DNA from: Apoda limacodes
Lineage: Eukaryota; Arthropoda; Insecta; Lepidoptera; Limacodidae
Length of the DNA: 64,000 nucleotides
Direction of reading: 5' to 3'
Assembly (NCBI GenBank): GCA_946406115.1
Contig: OX291549.1
Span: 18,871,901-18,935,900 of the forward strand
Shown: piece after piece, positions 22,901 through 31,849 of the stretch
How the letters are laid out: each line of letters starts with the position of its first letter
How positions within the stretch are numbered: the stretch's first letter is position 1
Position numbers and translations under genes: made by a program
Notes under the pieces: model-generated
Seen by the model: only the letters and a program-made list of their open reading frames with translations
Databases searched by the model: none
Told to the model about the DNA's origin: nothing

Positions 22901-24017
22901 AGTTTAGTAATTTTCCTATAAACCATTCTTAGAAAAGTTACATACTGGCAGAAAAAAAGACAATAAATATATTTTAATTAGGTACTTACCTATCATAATT
23001 TCCATACTGATATCTTGAATTTTTCGGATGAAATGTAGGTGTCTTTTGCTCAGCACTGGTTTTACTCTTTAATTTGGCACGTGGAGAGACCGGGCGCTCT
23101 GGAGGACCAGCCCGTGACTGCCTTGCCCGCATCCAAGCTCCAGGCTGTGGAACAACTGGACTGACTATTTTATCTAATGAATCAACACGCCTTAATTTCT
23201 TGTTATCTTTTGCTTTTAACGAAGTGTTTTCACTCTCACTGCTTGACCTTTTCAAAGTCTTTGTTGTTGATGGTGCAGGTGAAGGTGGCTTTTTGATATC
23301 TTCCTGTTTTTCTACAGGTGTCTCCTTTGGTGGAGAAGTATTATCAGTTGTGCGACGCCTAAGCCTAGGTTTCTTGCGAGGCTTGCGCTGTTGCATTTCC
23401 AAACGCTTCTCATATTCATCATTATCCACAGGTTCCATTAAGTTCAGAGGGTCCCTTATATTTGGAGGTATTATAACATCAATCTTACCCTTATGTCTTG
23501 GAGGTGTAGGTAATGGTGATGATTCTGGGGTTACTGCATTCATAGCTCTATTGATATCTTCATCTTGTAAGCTATTTAAATTCAGTGGATCTGAAATATT
23601 ACCTCCTAACAAAAACTTGGTAGGAGGGATGAAAACCTCTTTTCGAGGTCTTTTATGAGGAAGAAAAAATTTTGAAATAGTAGGAAAACTTTCAGCACGT
23701 TTTCGTCCTTGTTTGAGCTTAGTACCTGCGTGATGAAGTCTCCGTAAGATACTTCTGTCAGTGTTATCTTTAGAAGACATATGACCTTTCTTACCATAGC
23801 GGAATTTCTTCTTACTCTTCTTAGAACTTAACGTAGCAGATGCATCTCCTTCTTTAGAAGTATTAGTCTCGCATGAAGATAGCCCAACTGATACATTATC
23901 CCCGTGTAATTCACTATGTTCATCATTTTCCGAAATTTCACTAGAAGTGTCGGCTTTCTTTACATCCGTGTTGATATTTGCTTCGCAAACAGACAAGTTT
24001 TCTTCATGACTACCCAT
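13369..24017 (-). CDS. bin3: Bin3/MEPCE-type RNA 5'-gamma-phosphate methyltransferase (five coding exons)
   Basis: The coding sequence is the complement of 22990-24017, 20536-20726, 18939-19300, 15795-16016 and 13369-13923: 2358 nt, 785 residues. All four introns are GT...AG, and the frame is kept at each junction (phases 2, 1, 0, 0). Family knowledge: Bin3/MEPCE uses S-adenosylmethionine to methylate the gamma-phosphate at the 5' end of 7SK RNA (and U6), and it stays in the 7SK RNP that holds P-TEFb. Seen: a basic, Ser/Pro-rich N-terminus (1-340); the family signature RYYGYRN (343-349); SAM motif [11 protein letters not shown] (373-382); the second acidic SAM-site strand GIDIDP (398-403); then [10 protein letters not shown], the GNYV step (528-531), [12 protein letters not shown] (553-564), and a Bin3 C-terminal block to 'YIKG' (about 651). 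A linker of about 115 residues, rich in Lys/Glu, splits the catalytic domain, as in MEPCE. A 134-residue Pro/Ser/Ala-rich tail follows, longer than in human MEPCE. An unseen 5' noncoding exon is possible. Confidence 0.95.
14052..14180 (+). repeat. dispersed repeat end ('gcggtgaccgcttaccatcaggtgg')
   Basis: Lies in intron 4 of the bin3-type gene. It reads 'gatgccccaggtgttgcaagcgtacataagctgcggtgaccgcttaccatcaggtggatcg...cttgtttgccacc..agtggtataaaaaaa'. Related pieces are at 52900-53030 (same strand) and at 44735-44830 and 56998-57120 (opposite strand). All share the right end 'tggtataaaaaa'. Confidence 0.75.
14530..14790 (-). repeat. repeat tail joined to the mariner remnant, with a 79-codon open stretch
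   Basis: 14735-14775 reads 'cctcacaatgttttccttcaccgaaacccagtggtg', the element end also found at 56877-56915. It is fused in frame to the broken mariner frame. On the minus strand an open stretch continues ('[19 protein letters not shown]...') to a stop near 14541. I do not recognise that peptide. Confidence 0.5.
14780..15567 (-). pseudogene. mariner-family transposase, broken copy in intron 4 of bin3
   Basis: The minus strand preserves the order of a DD34D mariner transposase across several frames. There is an N-terminal helix-turn-helix start ([20 protein letters not shown]), a '[18 protein letters not shown]' core, '[17 protein letters not shown]', [13 protein letters not shown], and [14 protein letters not shown]. 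Family knowledge: the enzyme cuts and pastes the element at TA sites. The first catalytic Asp (normally TCDEKW) reads as Glu at 15137-15139, several frameshifts and stops are present, and the end after 'TPTDF' is replaced by other repeat DNA. It is dead. I could not fix the TIRs. Confidence 0.85.
15795..16016 (-). CDS. bin3: bin3-type gene, coding exon 4 (catalytic core)
   Basis: Acceptor 'ttttgtctcag' before GGTAATTATG, donor GTAATTATT after '...TTAACG'. The exon encodes residues 528-601: [52 protein letters not shown] and SYKKKKRLT. The [12 protein letters not shown] block is the most diagnostic part of the Bin3 family. Confidence 0.95.
16084..16385 (+). repeat. dispersed repeat in intron 3 of bin3
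   Basis: Contains 'cccatgtccatctcaatctctcca', 'tgccaaaaattcgg', 'gttgcttagtagcgacgtaaaagaat' and 'gggataaaaagtatcttatgtcc', in the same order as 3895-4065. The first part overlaps a short frame without known homology. Confidence 0.5.
16386..18938. other. remainder of bin3 intron 3
   Basis: AT-rich, with no exon or RNA gene found. A patch at 17440-17560 is less AT-rich ('ctgaagacgactcgcatcgcc...gacccagccgaaacgtcgtgaaaaa') and looks like a piece of another repeat. 37785-37830 has a loosely similar 'aacgtcga' end on the other strand. Confidence 0.5.
18939..19300 (-). CDS. bin3: bin3-type gene, coding exon 3 (charged insert)
   Basis: Acceptor 'gattacag', donor GTAAAG. The exon continues the catalytic domain with '[14 protein letters not shown]'. 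It then holds a Lys/Glu-rich segment with a four-cysteine patch ([14 protein letters not shown]), a basic run ([10 protein letters not shown]) and a Met/Pro stretch, and it returns to the fold with 'FPHNVSFKQ'. The CxxC...CxxC spacing could bind a metal, but I know of no such site in the family, so this is only an observation. Confidence 0.93.
19301..20535. other. bin3 intron 2, nothing recognised
   Basis: Short open frames only. No splice-consistent coding segment and no clear repeat were seen. Confidence 0.5.
20536..20726 (-). CDS. bin3: bin3-type gene, coding exon 2 (SAM-binding motif)
   Basis: Acceptor 'tattccag' before GTATTACGG, donor GTAAGTC after '...GTTCTGATAG'. The exon completes Arg343 and reads through RYYGYRN, a helix ([16 protein letters not shown]), motif [11 protein letters not shown] and the [10 protein letters not shown] strand. 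Together these form the SAM pocket of the Rossmann methyltransferase fold. Confidence 0.95.
20788..20850 (+). repeat. tRNA-like Pol III head remnant
   Basis: The piece 'aatggctcaattggtaaagcactaaaacggaatcttagttgcaggtttaagtatg' has a clear A-box-like 'TGGCTCAATTGGTAAAGCAC' and a degraded B-box. It cannot fold as a complete tRNA, so it is probably the head of an old SINE in bin3 intron 1. Confidence 0.55.
20948..21050. repeat. ~50-bp tandem duplication
   Basis: 'agatagattatttatatgtatgt...aataggtt(a/g)tgaatacttgt(g/a)aat' starts at 20948 and again at 20998. The second copy carries a 4-bp insertion. Confidence 0.85.
21307..21372. repeat. 33-bp tandem duplication
   Basis: 'tagagaaaggaagcttaggcaattccctggtgg' at 21307 is repeated with three changes at 21340. 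It lies in a piece beginning 'ccctgctacagggcataggcccctcc', which is typical of a repeat. Confidence 0.8.
21823..22343. mobile_element. piggyBac-like MITE, 521 bp, in intron 1 of bin3
   Basis: The right end is 'GGAAGCTTGACGGG' followed by TTAA (22340-22343). The left end is TCAA (21823-21826, read as a mutated TTAA) followed by 'CCTGTTACGCGTCC'. The complement of the right end matches the left end at 13 of 18 positions including the TTAA. Just inside the left end is a palindrome with arms TAGGTCCCAC and its complement around one base (21841-21861). No transposase sequence lies inside. A TTAA target site plus a subterminal palindrome is also the layout of the coding piggyBac relic at 28106-29607, so a piggyBac-type origin is inferred. 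Confidence 0.6.
22720..22935. repeat. SINE/LINE tail fragment in intron 1 of bin3
   Basis: 'tgatttgggccatagttcatcac...gcggatattggacttcacatgtc' has the order of 56795-56860 ('tatagttcatcacgccaaatgtggattgtggacttcacatacgc'), that is, the body of the tRNA-headed SINE found there. Confidence 0.6.
22990..24017 (-). CDS. bin3: bin3-type gene, coding exon 1 (N-terminal region)
   Basis: The ATG is at 24015-24017 and is the first Met of the open frame. The exon ends in '...TATGATAG' followed by donor GTAAGTACC. It encodes residues 1-342 plus two bases. The first about 100 residues are acidic and Ser-rich. The rest holds several Arg/Lys clusters and short 'DPLNL' repeats (two copies, in 'ISDPLNLNS' and 'IRDPLNLME'), and it ends in '[10 protein letters not shown]', which leads into the catalytic domain. 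The long N-terminal part is low-complexity and is typically poorly conserved in this family. Confidence 0.93.
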
Positions 24018-25225
24018 AGTGTAAAGTTTTAAATTAAAAAATTACATATTAGGATTAACAACCTTAAGAAATTTGAATTTAGCGCCTTACAGGTACTTGC
24101 AAATACACAAGGACATCTGTCAATTTAGCGATAAACATAAGAAAAATATTGTTAATTTCGTTCAAATGCATTAGATATTACTGTATAACAATGAGATAGA
24201 TACTCAAAATAAAGTTTAAAATACACCGATTAACGAAATAGAATAGATCACACACTTTTTAATCCATTTCTTCCTCAAATTCCCACACATATAGCACACG
24301 CGCAGTTAAATTCCACAGATTAAAGCGCAATTTATTATCAAAGGCGCAACTCCGGGTGCGTTCGTTTTGGGATAAAAGTTACGAAATAATTGTGATTTTT
24401 AGGGTTTTTATATATATTTTGTCACCTGTCATCAGCAAAGATACTTTAAACACTATTGAACCCGTTGAGGTAGTTGCCTCCTCACTCATGCCACTTCCAC
24501 ACTTGCCTGGGTGACGAAGCTTGGTCGACTTCTCGCGCTAAAATGATAATCGTGTTGCGTCTATATCGCAGCCGACAGCATGTAGATAAACCAGAATATC
24601 ATGGCACGAAAAAATAAAAAGAAATAATGATTTTCATATGATAGTGTTAAACATTATCCTCTTATGTAGAAACACAACAAACAAATTATTTATTTTTAAT
24701 GTAGTGTCAATTAATTAGCCTTGGGTAACTCCGGACATAACTATATCTTTGGATATATATCCGAGGACGGATATGTTACAACTCCTTCACCTTGCGGGTG
24801 AAGCGGGGAATAAACATATCCAGGGAGTGAATGAATTAATCTAAATAAACAGCGGAGCGTGTCGCCCGTGTCCGCGGCGCGGAGCGGCTGTATAGCGATG
24901 CACGCATATCACTGAAGGTGAATGAGAGAGAGCTAGCGTTGAAACTTGAGAGCGAAATAGTAACGTTGTCGTGTCTTGCTTATAAATAATCGATCTCAGC
25001 GCTTTTTAAAATCACGCTTGCTAAACCCAATGTTTATGCATTGGGATACGAATTTCCGTGCAATACGCTTTAAAGCACTTCACCCGCTTATTAATTAAGT
25101 GGACGTTTTTTTTCTTCAATTCAATTGTTTGTTTACGTAAGTATGTATTTACATACTATAGATCAGTACCTACTACAATCGTTTTTAGTATCACCTCTGC
25201 TTTGTGACGTGCGCGTAAATATCTG
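24018..25225. promoter_or_regulatory. 5' flank of bin3 and adjoining spacer
   Basis: This should hold the start site of the methyltransferase gene. No TATA box can be assigned. A GC-richer patch at 24730-24930 ('ccttgcgggtgaagcggggaa', 'cgcccgtgtccgcggcgcggagcggc') stands out from the AT-rich flanks. It could be promoter-related or part of an unrecognised repeat. No coding content was seen. Confidence 0.3.
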
Positions 25226-25305
25226 TTAGAAAAATATAACTATCTTAGGTTTGCCGGTGGTATCGTTATTCTCTCTCACATATTCTAAATCAATCCTCAC
25301 GACAA

Positions 25306-25575
25306 GTAGTGCTTGGCATGAATTTGGACAAGATAAAATCATGTACAACCAACATGTTACCAAAGCCAAATACGTCATTGGTACCCGAAGTGATCCAAGA
25401 TTATGTTTACCTTGGTCAGACAATCCAATTTGGCCGGAACAACTTCGAGAAAGAAGCCAATAAGAAGATCCAGCTAGGGTGGCCAGCATTTGGCAAGCTT
25501 CATCAAGTCTTTGCCGAAACCACAGGGTCGAAAGACAAAGTGTTAGAATCACTTATTCATGAAGTGATTATATAA
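25306..25575 (+). pseudogene. RTE-type LINE reverse-transcriptase fragment
   Basis: The plus frame reads 'VIQDYVYLGQTIQFG' followed by 'NNFEKEANKKIQLGWPAFGKL' and 'HQVF'. This is the stretch just after the palm of RTE-clade polymerases, where 'YLG..I.....N...EI.RRI..GW.AF.KL' is the standard pattern. Only about 85 codons remain and both ends are cut. Confidence 0.8.
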
Positions 25576-25639
25576 GTGTTAATTATTCAACGTATACGTA
25601 AAGTTATTTATAAATTCCTCTAATATTTAAAAGGCATTT

Positions 25640-25864
25640 TCAGAGTCCTTCAGAGTCGTAAAAGCCCGGTGAAGCACTAATGGCTGCATTAGTCAAAATG
25701 TAGTAGTCATTCAGAAAATAAATATCACGTTTTACTTGAGCCAAAATTAATTCGACGGGATACGGATCGCAATGATAGGGTGACAGTTTTACCACTGTGT
25801 GACCTAATTCCAGTAAAATTACAATATCGTACACAAGCTCAGGCTTATGTTTTTTTACCAACAT
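25640..25864 (-). pseudogene. possible DDE-transposase C-terminal fragment joined to a shared repeat end
   Basis: The minus strand reads 'HTVVKLSPYHCDPYPVELIL' followed by 'AQVKRDI'. This resembles the last catalytic block of some Tc1/mariner-like transposases ('PPYH.DLNPIE..WA..K'). The lower-coordinate end ('ccttcagagtcgtaaaagcccggtgaagcactaatggctgca') is shared with 55980-56030. The join of the two is either a recombinant or a family I do not know. Confidence 0.45.
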
Positions 25865-26485
25865 GAGTAACGATGGTTTCGCAAATTTACATAAGGAACG
25901 TTATTTTTTAAAAGCCATAATTTTATCTCATCTTACCCTGGTTATTACCCTGATTCTCATCCAAGCCTACGTTGGTTTTTTTTTATCACAGAATAATACG
26001 GTGCATTGTCCATGCGCTGTTATATTAAGAACCAGTTTTTGTTTCTATTTGGTAAAATAATGTTGATTCATCTCTGGATGATATTCATCATATTTGCTTT
26101 GACTGCTGAAAATGAGCAGTGCATTTGAGACGAAACTTTTCTTCCTTCCTGTATGGACTATAAATAATTATTATCGTTTACTTTCCTGCTAGGATTTGTT
26201 TGTGTATAAGTACTAAACTGTGTAAACATTTACACCTATAACATTTTTGAGTTAAAATTGCGTATTGTGAATAAATAAAATAGTTTATAAATGTTTCAGA
26301 CACAGTCTGAAATTGTATCCTATCCTAAGAAATTCCTAGTCAATCTCTGCGGTGGTGGCATGTGCGTCGGGTCGTTACGTTCCCTAAAACATGGTTGAGC
26401 GAAGCGATGGCTGATTCATGTGATGTGAACGGGTGCCGCTGTGGAGGCTGGTCTGCTCTTGCAAACTTCTTTGTATTCTTAGTAT

Positions 26486-26702
26486 TCGGTCATCGGTGTA
26501 GGATTTCAACGGCAAGTCCTCAATTACTAAACGAATAATACTTGACGTTTTCAAGTAGCTTATGTCCTTTTCCGGGACTCAAAACTATCTGCATGCCAAA
26601 TTTCATCTTGATCGGTACAGTGGTTTCACCGTGAAAAGGTAACAGACAGATTTACTTTCGCATTTATAATATTTATTATTATATTATATTCATAGATAGT
26701 AT
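26486..26702 (+). repeat. dispersed repeat copy ('cttgacg...gtccttttccggg' family)
   Basis: Same order as 9606-9835 and 10483-10652: 'gtcatcggtgtaggatttcaacggcaa', 'cttgacgttttcaagtagc', 'gtccttttccgggactcaaaactatctgcatgcc', 'atttactttcgcatttataatatt'. Confidence 0.8.
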
Positions 26703-26984
26703 GGATAATTTTAAGTATATGTAAATATATGTATGTACATATGATTGTGCAAAAATTTAATTATGGTGGCGCTAATGCCACTAGTACTATTAAATATCGG
26801 AATTCTCTTAAATATCGTAATTCCTTCACTCCATTAACGATATTTGACGCTTCCCATGGTGCGCCCCCTGTACTCCATAAAAACAAAAAAAAATTGAAAT
26901 GTTTGACTTTGTTTTTAGTAGCTTACTTACTTATTTTTTATTACTTATTGTATTGGTTCATATTGTATACTCTTTAGCTGATTA

Positions 26985-27105
26985 TCAAAGTATTGTATTA
27001 CTACTTTAAATGAAACTTCTTGCCAGCTCTTTTCGGCAGAAATTGACATTGTTTACATTGTATTGAATAAAGTTTGATTTGAGTTTGAGTTTGAGTTTGA
27101 GCTAA
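26985..27105 (+). repeat. LINE-like 3' end with (TTTGAG)n tail
   Basis: 'cttcttgccagctcttttcggcagaaattgaca...gtattgaataaagtttgatttgag' followed by four TTTGAG units. A poly(A)-signal-like AATAAA and a short simple-repeat tail are typical of non-LTR retrotransposon 3' ends. Confidence 0.6.
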
Positions 27106-28105
27106 GGGTATTGATTATGGAAATAGCGTGACCTCGACATAAGGACATTTCAAACTTGCCCTTTTTAAGCTAGAATATAAATTTCATGTAGTACAATATC
27201 CCCCTACATTATGACGGCATCATAGGTCTGCTCAACGACCTTGACTGCAACATAAAACAGGAATACCTTACGAATCCGTTCTGTGTGTATAAAATTGAAA
27301 TTCTGTGAACCCATGTACACTTTTCCTCCACGCACGGAGTCTATTATAGAATGCACAGTAACCCATCCCGATCTCAAGTTAGGTATAATTATAGATCGGC
27401 ACGTATCCAATTCCCAGCCAGTTGCGAATTGCATAGTAAGTGAAAAGATAATAGCCGTATTAACGTCTCAGTAATAAATACATCCGAGAAATCAGTTTGC
27501 ATGAACCCTGATTTGAAACTACGACTTGAACCAACCGACAGTGACGCAATTTTACAAGATCCAAAAACATTCCCAATTAATTACGCTTCAAACCGAACCT
27601 CTGAAGTTCTTCGTCTCTTGAGAACTGATCACCTGAACCCAGAAGAAGTCCAAGGTTTGATCGTATGCCCTTTGGCCTCAAAAATGTTCTTTCTACCTTC
27701 AAAAAATGAATACTTGCTTGGCAGGACTTCAGGGTGTGCGATTTTTCTAATAACTTGATGGCATAGTCGTATACTATACGATCTGTCGTCACACAGTCTT
27801 CGAAAAACTACGCACTTTCAATTTAATTACAGCCAGACTAGTGTGAGTTCCTCCGTTAAGAAGTAGACTAATTGGTCACATTATTGGTGGCGAAAGAGTC
27901 AAACCCAATCCAAATAAAAAAAGGCAGTGGCTGACTTTCCAATCCCTAAGAACCCAAAAGACATCAAAATCTTTCCTTGGCTTTATCTCCTACTGCAGAA
28001 GATTCGTACTGGAATTCCTCAAAATCTCCAAACTTTTGAGTACCCTCCTGAGAAAAGACTATCCCTGTGGTTGAAAAAAATAACAGCAACTATCCTTTGT
28101 GACAC

Positions 28106-29607
28106 TTAACCCATTATGACCTGAGTTTTTTTAGGTTCTCAGAAAGTGATAATTTTTACATGTGTTATTGTCAAATGTCCCCTTAGTCAATTTTGATTAT
28201 TAAAAGTTAAAACGATTCATTAGTTCTGGAAAAAACAATGGGTGCCATATGGCACCGCTAGGCTAATACGTAGTCTTAATATCCTTGTTTGATATATATT
28301 TCTAGTTACCGTTAGCACATAATATTCATCGTTTATTTATGAATTTTGATGTTTAAATGTATATTAATGAGAAGAATTAACAAAATAGAGTATTTATTTT
28401 ATGAGTTTAATAGTAATAGTAATATAATAGTCAAAATAATACACCAAGTTTTTGCATATACATACGAACGTGAAACTGGTAATTGCAGGTTCCACAGAGC
28501 TCTACATTGCATTCGTGTCATTTCAGTCTCGTCTGACTCTTGCATAACTCCAAGGCGCATTTGCTACGTGATTCGCCCGGAACTAGCAAGTGGTGCCAAC
28601 CATCATAACGTATATCATCAGTAACCCTATTGCCCGTTAAAGATGTCTTACAGGCAGATGGACGGCCGCCACTTCGTGGTATATTTACGATTTGCCTTTG
28701 GAATGCTAACTGGGTAAGAGTACTGCCTGCTCGTCTTGATAGCACCCATGTATTACATACAGCGGCATCGATAAGATGTGTAAAGATCGACCACCATCAT
28801 TTCTTGCCTCGGATTCCAATACGATACGTGTTAATATTTTGGTCATCATCATCAGATCTGTGCCACCCATATGTTTATAGTATTCCGTGAAAATACTCGT
28901 GGTGGTGACGAAGTTCGAGACGATAACACCAGTTCGCACCCAGCGTTAAGTTGAGTTGAGGTGGATCCTGTTAAGTTATTTCTTAGACCACTCCAATCTT
29001 CGTCAGCCGAGTCTTGATCAGAGTCGATTGCTGGCTCTGGAGGTTCAGTATAGGGCATCCGTGGCTCGAGCTCATCGTCACCATCTAGTAAGGCGAGTGC
29101 CTCATGCAGTGTAAATCCCCTATGATGACAAATAAAATACTTTTACAAACAGAAAATCAAGAAATAAAATCTGAATCACATATTTCGAAAAGACAAGATA
29201 TCGGCCTAGCGGTGCCGTACGGCACCCATAACTTTTTGCGTACGATAAAACAAATACACAAATAAAAATTTACAATATTAGAATATCATCTAGTTGTACA
29301 GTGAAATAACAGCAAAATAAAGTGCACTTTACTGTTAAATAACTCAAAATAAATAAAATATAGCCTACTTACTTGAAAGTGAAATCCATTTTTGGGAATA
29401 ATTTCACCACACTAACTTTTGAACGCTAATTATCGTCGTAACAAGTTCACACATTGAAGCAAAGCAATAAAACTATTAGGTATCTCCATCTAGCACTCCA
29501 TCGATACCCAACCATCGGCCTTCATCTCTTGAGACTCGCTCGTGGCGCGATTATATGAACGCATGAAATGGGGTGCCAAATGGCACCGCTAGGCTATAAT
29601 GGGTTAA
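28106..29607 (-). mobile_element. piggyBac-family element, internally deleted, inserted in the gypsy remnant
   Basis: Both ends carry the TTAA target (28106-28109 and 29604-29607), followed inward by CCCATTAT on each side (terminal inverted repeat of 12 bp including TTAA). The gypsy reading resumes on the far side, so the insertion is younger than the gypsy element. A palindrome GGTGCC-N4-GGCACC followed by GCTAGGC occurs near the left end (28241-28263) and at the right end (29572-29594), with an inverted third copy inside (29204-29226). The gene inside is on the minus strand. Confidence 0.88.
28518..29389 (-). pseudogene. piggyBac-type transposase, core deleted
   Basis: A short first exon (29389-29373, MDFTF plus two bases) ends in donor GTAAGTAGG. 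Acceptor 'catcatag' leads to exon 2 from 29119, where the frame joins as Lys then GFTLHEALALLDGDDELEP and an acidic segment (AIDSDQDSADEDW). This is the acidic N-terminus common in piggyBac transposases. After 'LNAGCELV' the sequence jumps to a C-terminal region in a shifted frame: 'YYKHMGGTDLM' (family pattern Y-x-x-x-M-G-G-V/T-D-x-x-D-Q), then 'KWWWSIFTHL'-like and 'LTQLAFQRQIVN' pieces. The catalytic Asp-bearing core is missing, so it cannot be active. Family role: cut-and-paste transposition at TTAA. Confidence 0.85.
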
Positions 29608-30060
29608 AAACAAACTAATCACTGCATCGATTCCATCTTACCCCGAATTTAGTCAACCTTTTGTCCTTACATGCAACGCCTTAAGCTATGATATATCTGC
29701 TATCCTTTTCCAAGGTCCTATTGGCATTGAACATCCCATTGCATTTACTTCCCGCACCTTGATCAAGACAGAGTACATTTACAGTGTGACCGAGAAGCTA
29801 TCATATACTGCACAAAAATATTTTGTCCTTACCTCACAGATCACACACAATTTAAGTGCCTATTTAATTGCAAGGATCCTGGGTACAAGCTGATTTGATG
29901 GCGATTTAAACTGGAAGAGTTTGATTATAACATTGAATATAAGAAAGGTAAAGCGAACAGTAGTGCCGACGCTCTTTCAAGGTTTTCAGTCTATCCTATA
30001 GCAACAGGAACCTCCTCTGTCTTCCTCAGTACCACTATATCCCAATTAACTCGACTTAAG

Positions 30061-31845
30061 CCCATTTGATTCTCAAAATATAGATTTCAGTTCTCTAGAT
30101 ATACCATCTGCGGCAGCCGTTCCGGAATTAAGAGTTCCCACGATTGATATTTTTCACACTTTTGATGACTCCAGTTTTGCCACCGACACCTATCGTTCGT
30201 GTAGCTTTGAAAGGTTACAAACAAAATGTTTGGTTGCAAAACTTGCAAAACTAACGGTTGACGTACACACACTACGATAACGCACTCACACTACCATAAA
30301 CAGCGATTATGTATAGGTAGTTTGACAGAATAACATAAAAAACCCCACCTCCAGACATGGGTCTAAAGTTTCATTTTTCGGTGGCAAAAGTGACAAAAAT
30401 ATCGTAAAGAAACGCATGACAGTTAGTTACAGATGATATTAAAATTTTGATATTTTTGACACCAATGCAAAACGAACGGATGGTAGATGACAAAGTAAAC
30501 GAAAATAATGATTCTGCATCCCAAAACGAACGCGCACTAAATAATAATGAACTACTGATTTGGCATATATAATTTCCATAAAGAAATAATAAGAAAAGGA
30601 ATTTAGTGCTAGCAACACCAGTTATCAACAACGAATTCACAGATAATAGTATATAACGAATTTACTAATTTTGAATTTTTGAATGTCCGTTGTTTGTTGC
30701 ATTTGTAAAATTTATTGGAGATTTATGTATCGATGTTGTGAACTTGTGACTTTTTTGACTTGATTGTTGCACATAGCTTTATCAACGTTTCAGCTATGTA
30801 ATATATGAAATTTCATTATCATTCTACAAAAACTGATGAGGTATTGCGTGTGGTTTGGCTGACTATTTTACTTTGGATGTGTATGGGTACCGTTTTGGCT
30901 CTGTGAATTTATTTTTATTCGTCAGTTACTACTGCGTTATACATGATTTAGAAGTTATCAATATTTAAGGAACGTAAGAAGCACGATAAAAGGTAACTAA
31001 GTTTTGATAAAATTTTTGCAAATCCTTGAAGATTTATTCTTGTGTTACGGTTACATACAGCATAACTAAAACGTCAATTCTTGTTCGATACATTTTAAGA
31101 AACGTCAAATTCCAATCTTATATTTTCTTTACAAGAAATTGCTACTGCTCTAGCTTTAGTTTAGCCCTTTCGCCGTTGCGCACAAATTTCAGGCACTCAT
31201 CCTTGCTTCCGTACCTTTGTCTATTTCATTGCTGTCAGTGATCAGTGCCATAATGTTTATTGCAACTATAAACTTTAAAAGGCTAATGAAGTGTTGGAAC
31301 TTTCCTGGGGTTCAAAGTGATCAGTCTTTAAAGCATCAGGGAGAGTCAGATGAAAAGCAATTATTTGGTTGCATATTATACCAACCGCTGTAATGGCAGC
31401 ATAAACTTAACTATCCTTACAGGTGTATTTGTAGTGAGACCAGCTTAACTAATGCATTGTCAACGGATATTGCACACACGACACAATTTAAATACAAAAA
31501 TCAGTTATAATTATATATGTGGTTTTAGTTACATATATAAAAATCTGTTCTGCTTACCTACTGTCTACAGTTATTCATGTAGATACTAATGGCTTGTTTT
31601 CTTTTGTTTAAACTTCTTATTATATAACATATTAAAAAAAAATTGTTTCGAATAAGCAATAACTAAAATGTATTATTTTTAATCTTTTTTACCTATGTTC
31701 TAAAATGTGTCCTGCTAAGCATCTAGAATAAAGACTATTCTTTAAATGTATTTATAATTCATATTAGTTGAATTGTGGAAAACCTACAAAAACACAAAAA
31801 AAGAACAAATTTTTTCTAAGTGTCTTAAAATAAAATTGCTATTGA
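30061..31845. other. spacer between the gypsy remnant and the LINE; possible 5' leader of the kinesin gene
   Basis: No coding segment was recognised. The kinesin ATG has an acceptor directly before it, so its first exon should lie upstream. One candidate donor is AAAAG|GTAACTAAG at about 30991, but nothing else confirms it. At 30520-30545 'atcccaaaacgaacgcgcac' resembles the complement of 24357-24376, probably a short shared repeat piece. Confidence 0.3.
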
Positions 31846-31849
31846 ATGT

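Larger units (their letters stand above)
27240..30060 (+). mobile_element. Ty3/gypsy-type LTR retrotransposon remnant, interrupted by a piggyBac element
   Basis: Pieces of a pol gene lie in order on the plus strand. There is a spacer/protease-to-RT piece (27283-27474, with 'FPPRTESIIECTV' and 'HPDLKLGIIIDR'), a second piece (27501-27670, with 'LLRTDHLNPEEVQGL'), the RT/RNase H connection (27860-28105, with 'NPKDIK.FPWLYLLL' after 'GERVKPNPNK'), and an RNase H end (29640-29990, with 'EEFDYNIEYKKGKAN' and 'SADALSRF'). Family knowledge: these blocks border the reverse transcriptase of Ty3/gypsy elements. The catalytic RT core between 27750 and 27860 is missing, several frames are broken, and no LTR pair was found. 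Confidence 0.8.

Noticed and set aside
23074..23658. 194-codon plus-strand frame opposite bin3 exon 1
   Set aside because: Antisense shadow of a coding exon; no motifs and no splice context.
24357..30545. Shared 'atcccaaaacgaacgc' at 24357-24376 (reverse) and 30520-30545 as a common promoter element
   Set aside because: Only about 16-20 bases are shared and no context supports regulation; more likely the ends of one repeat family.
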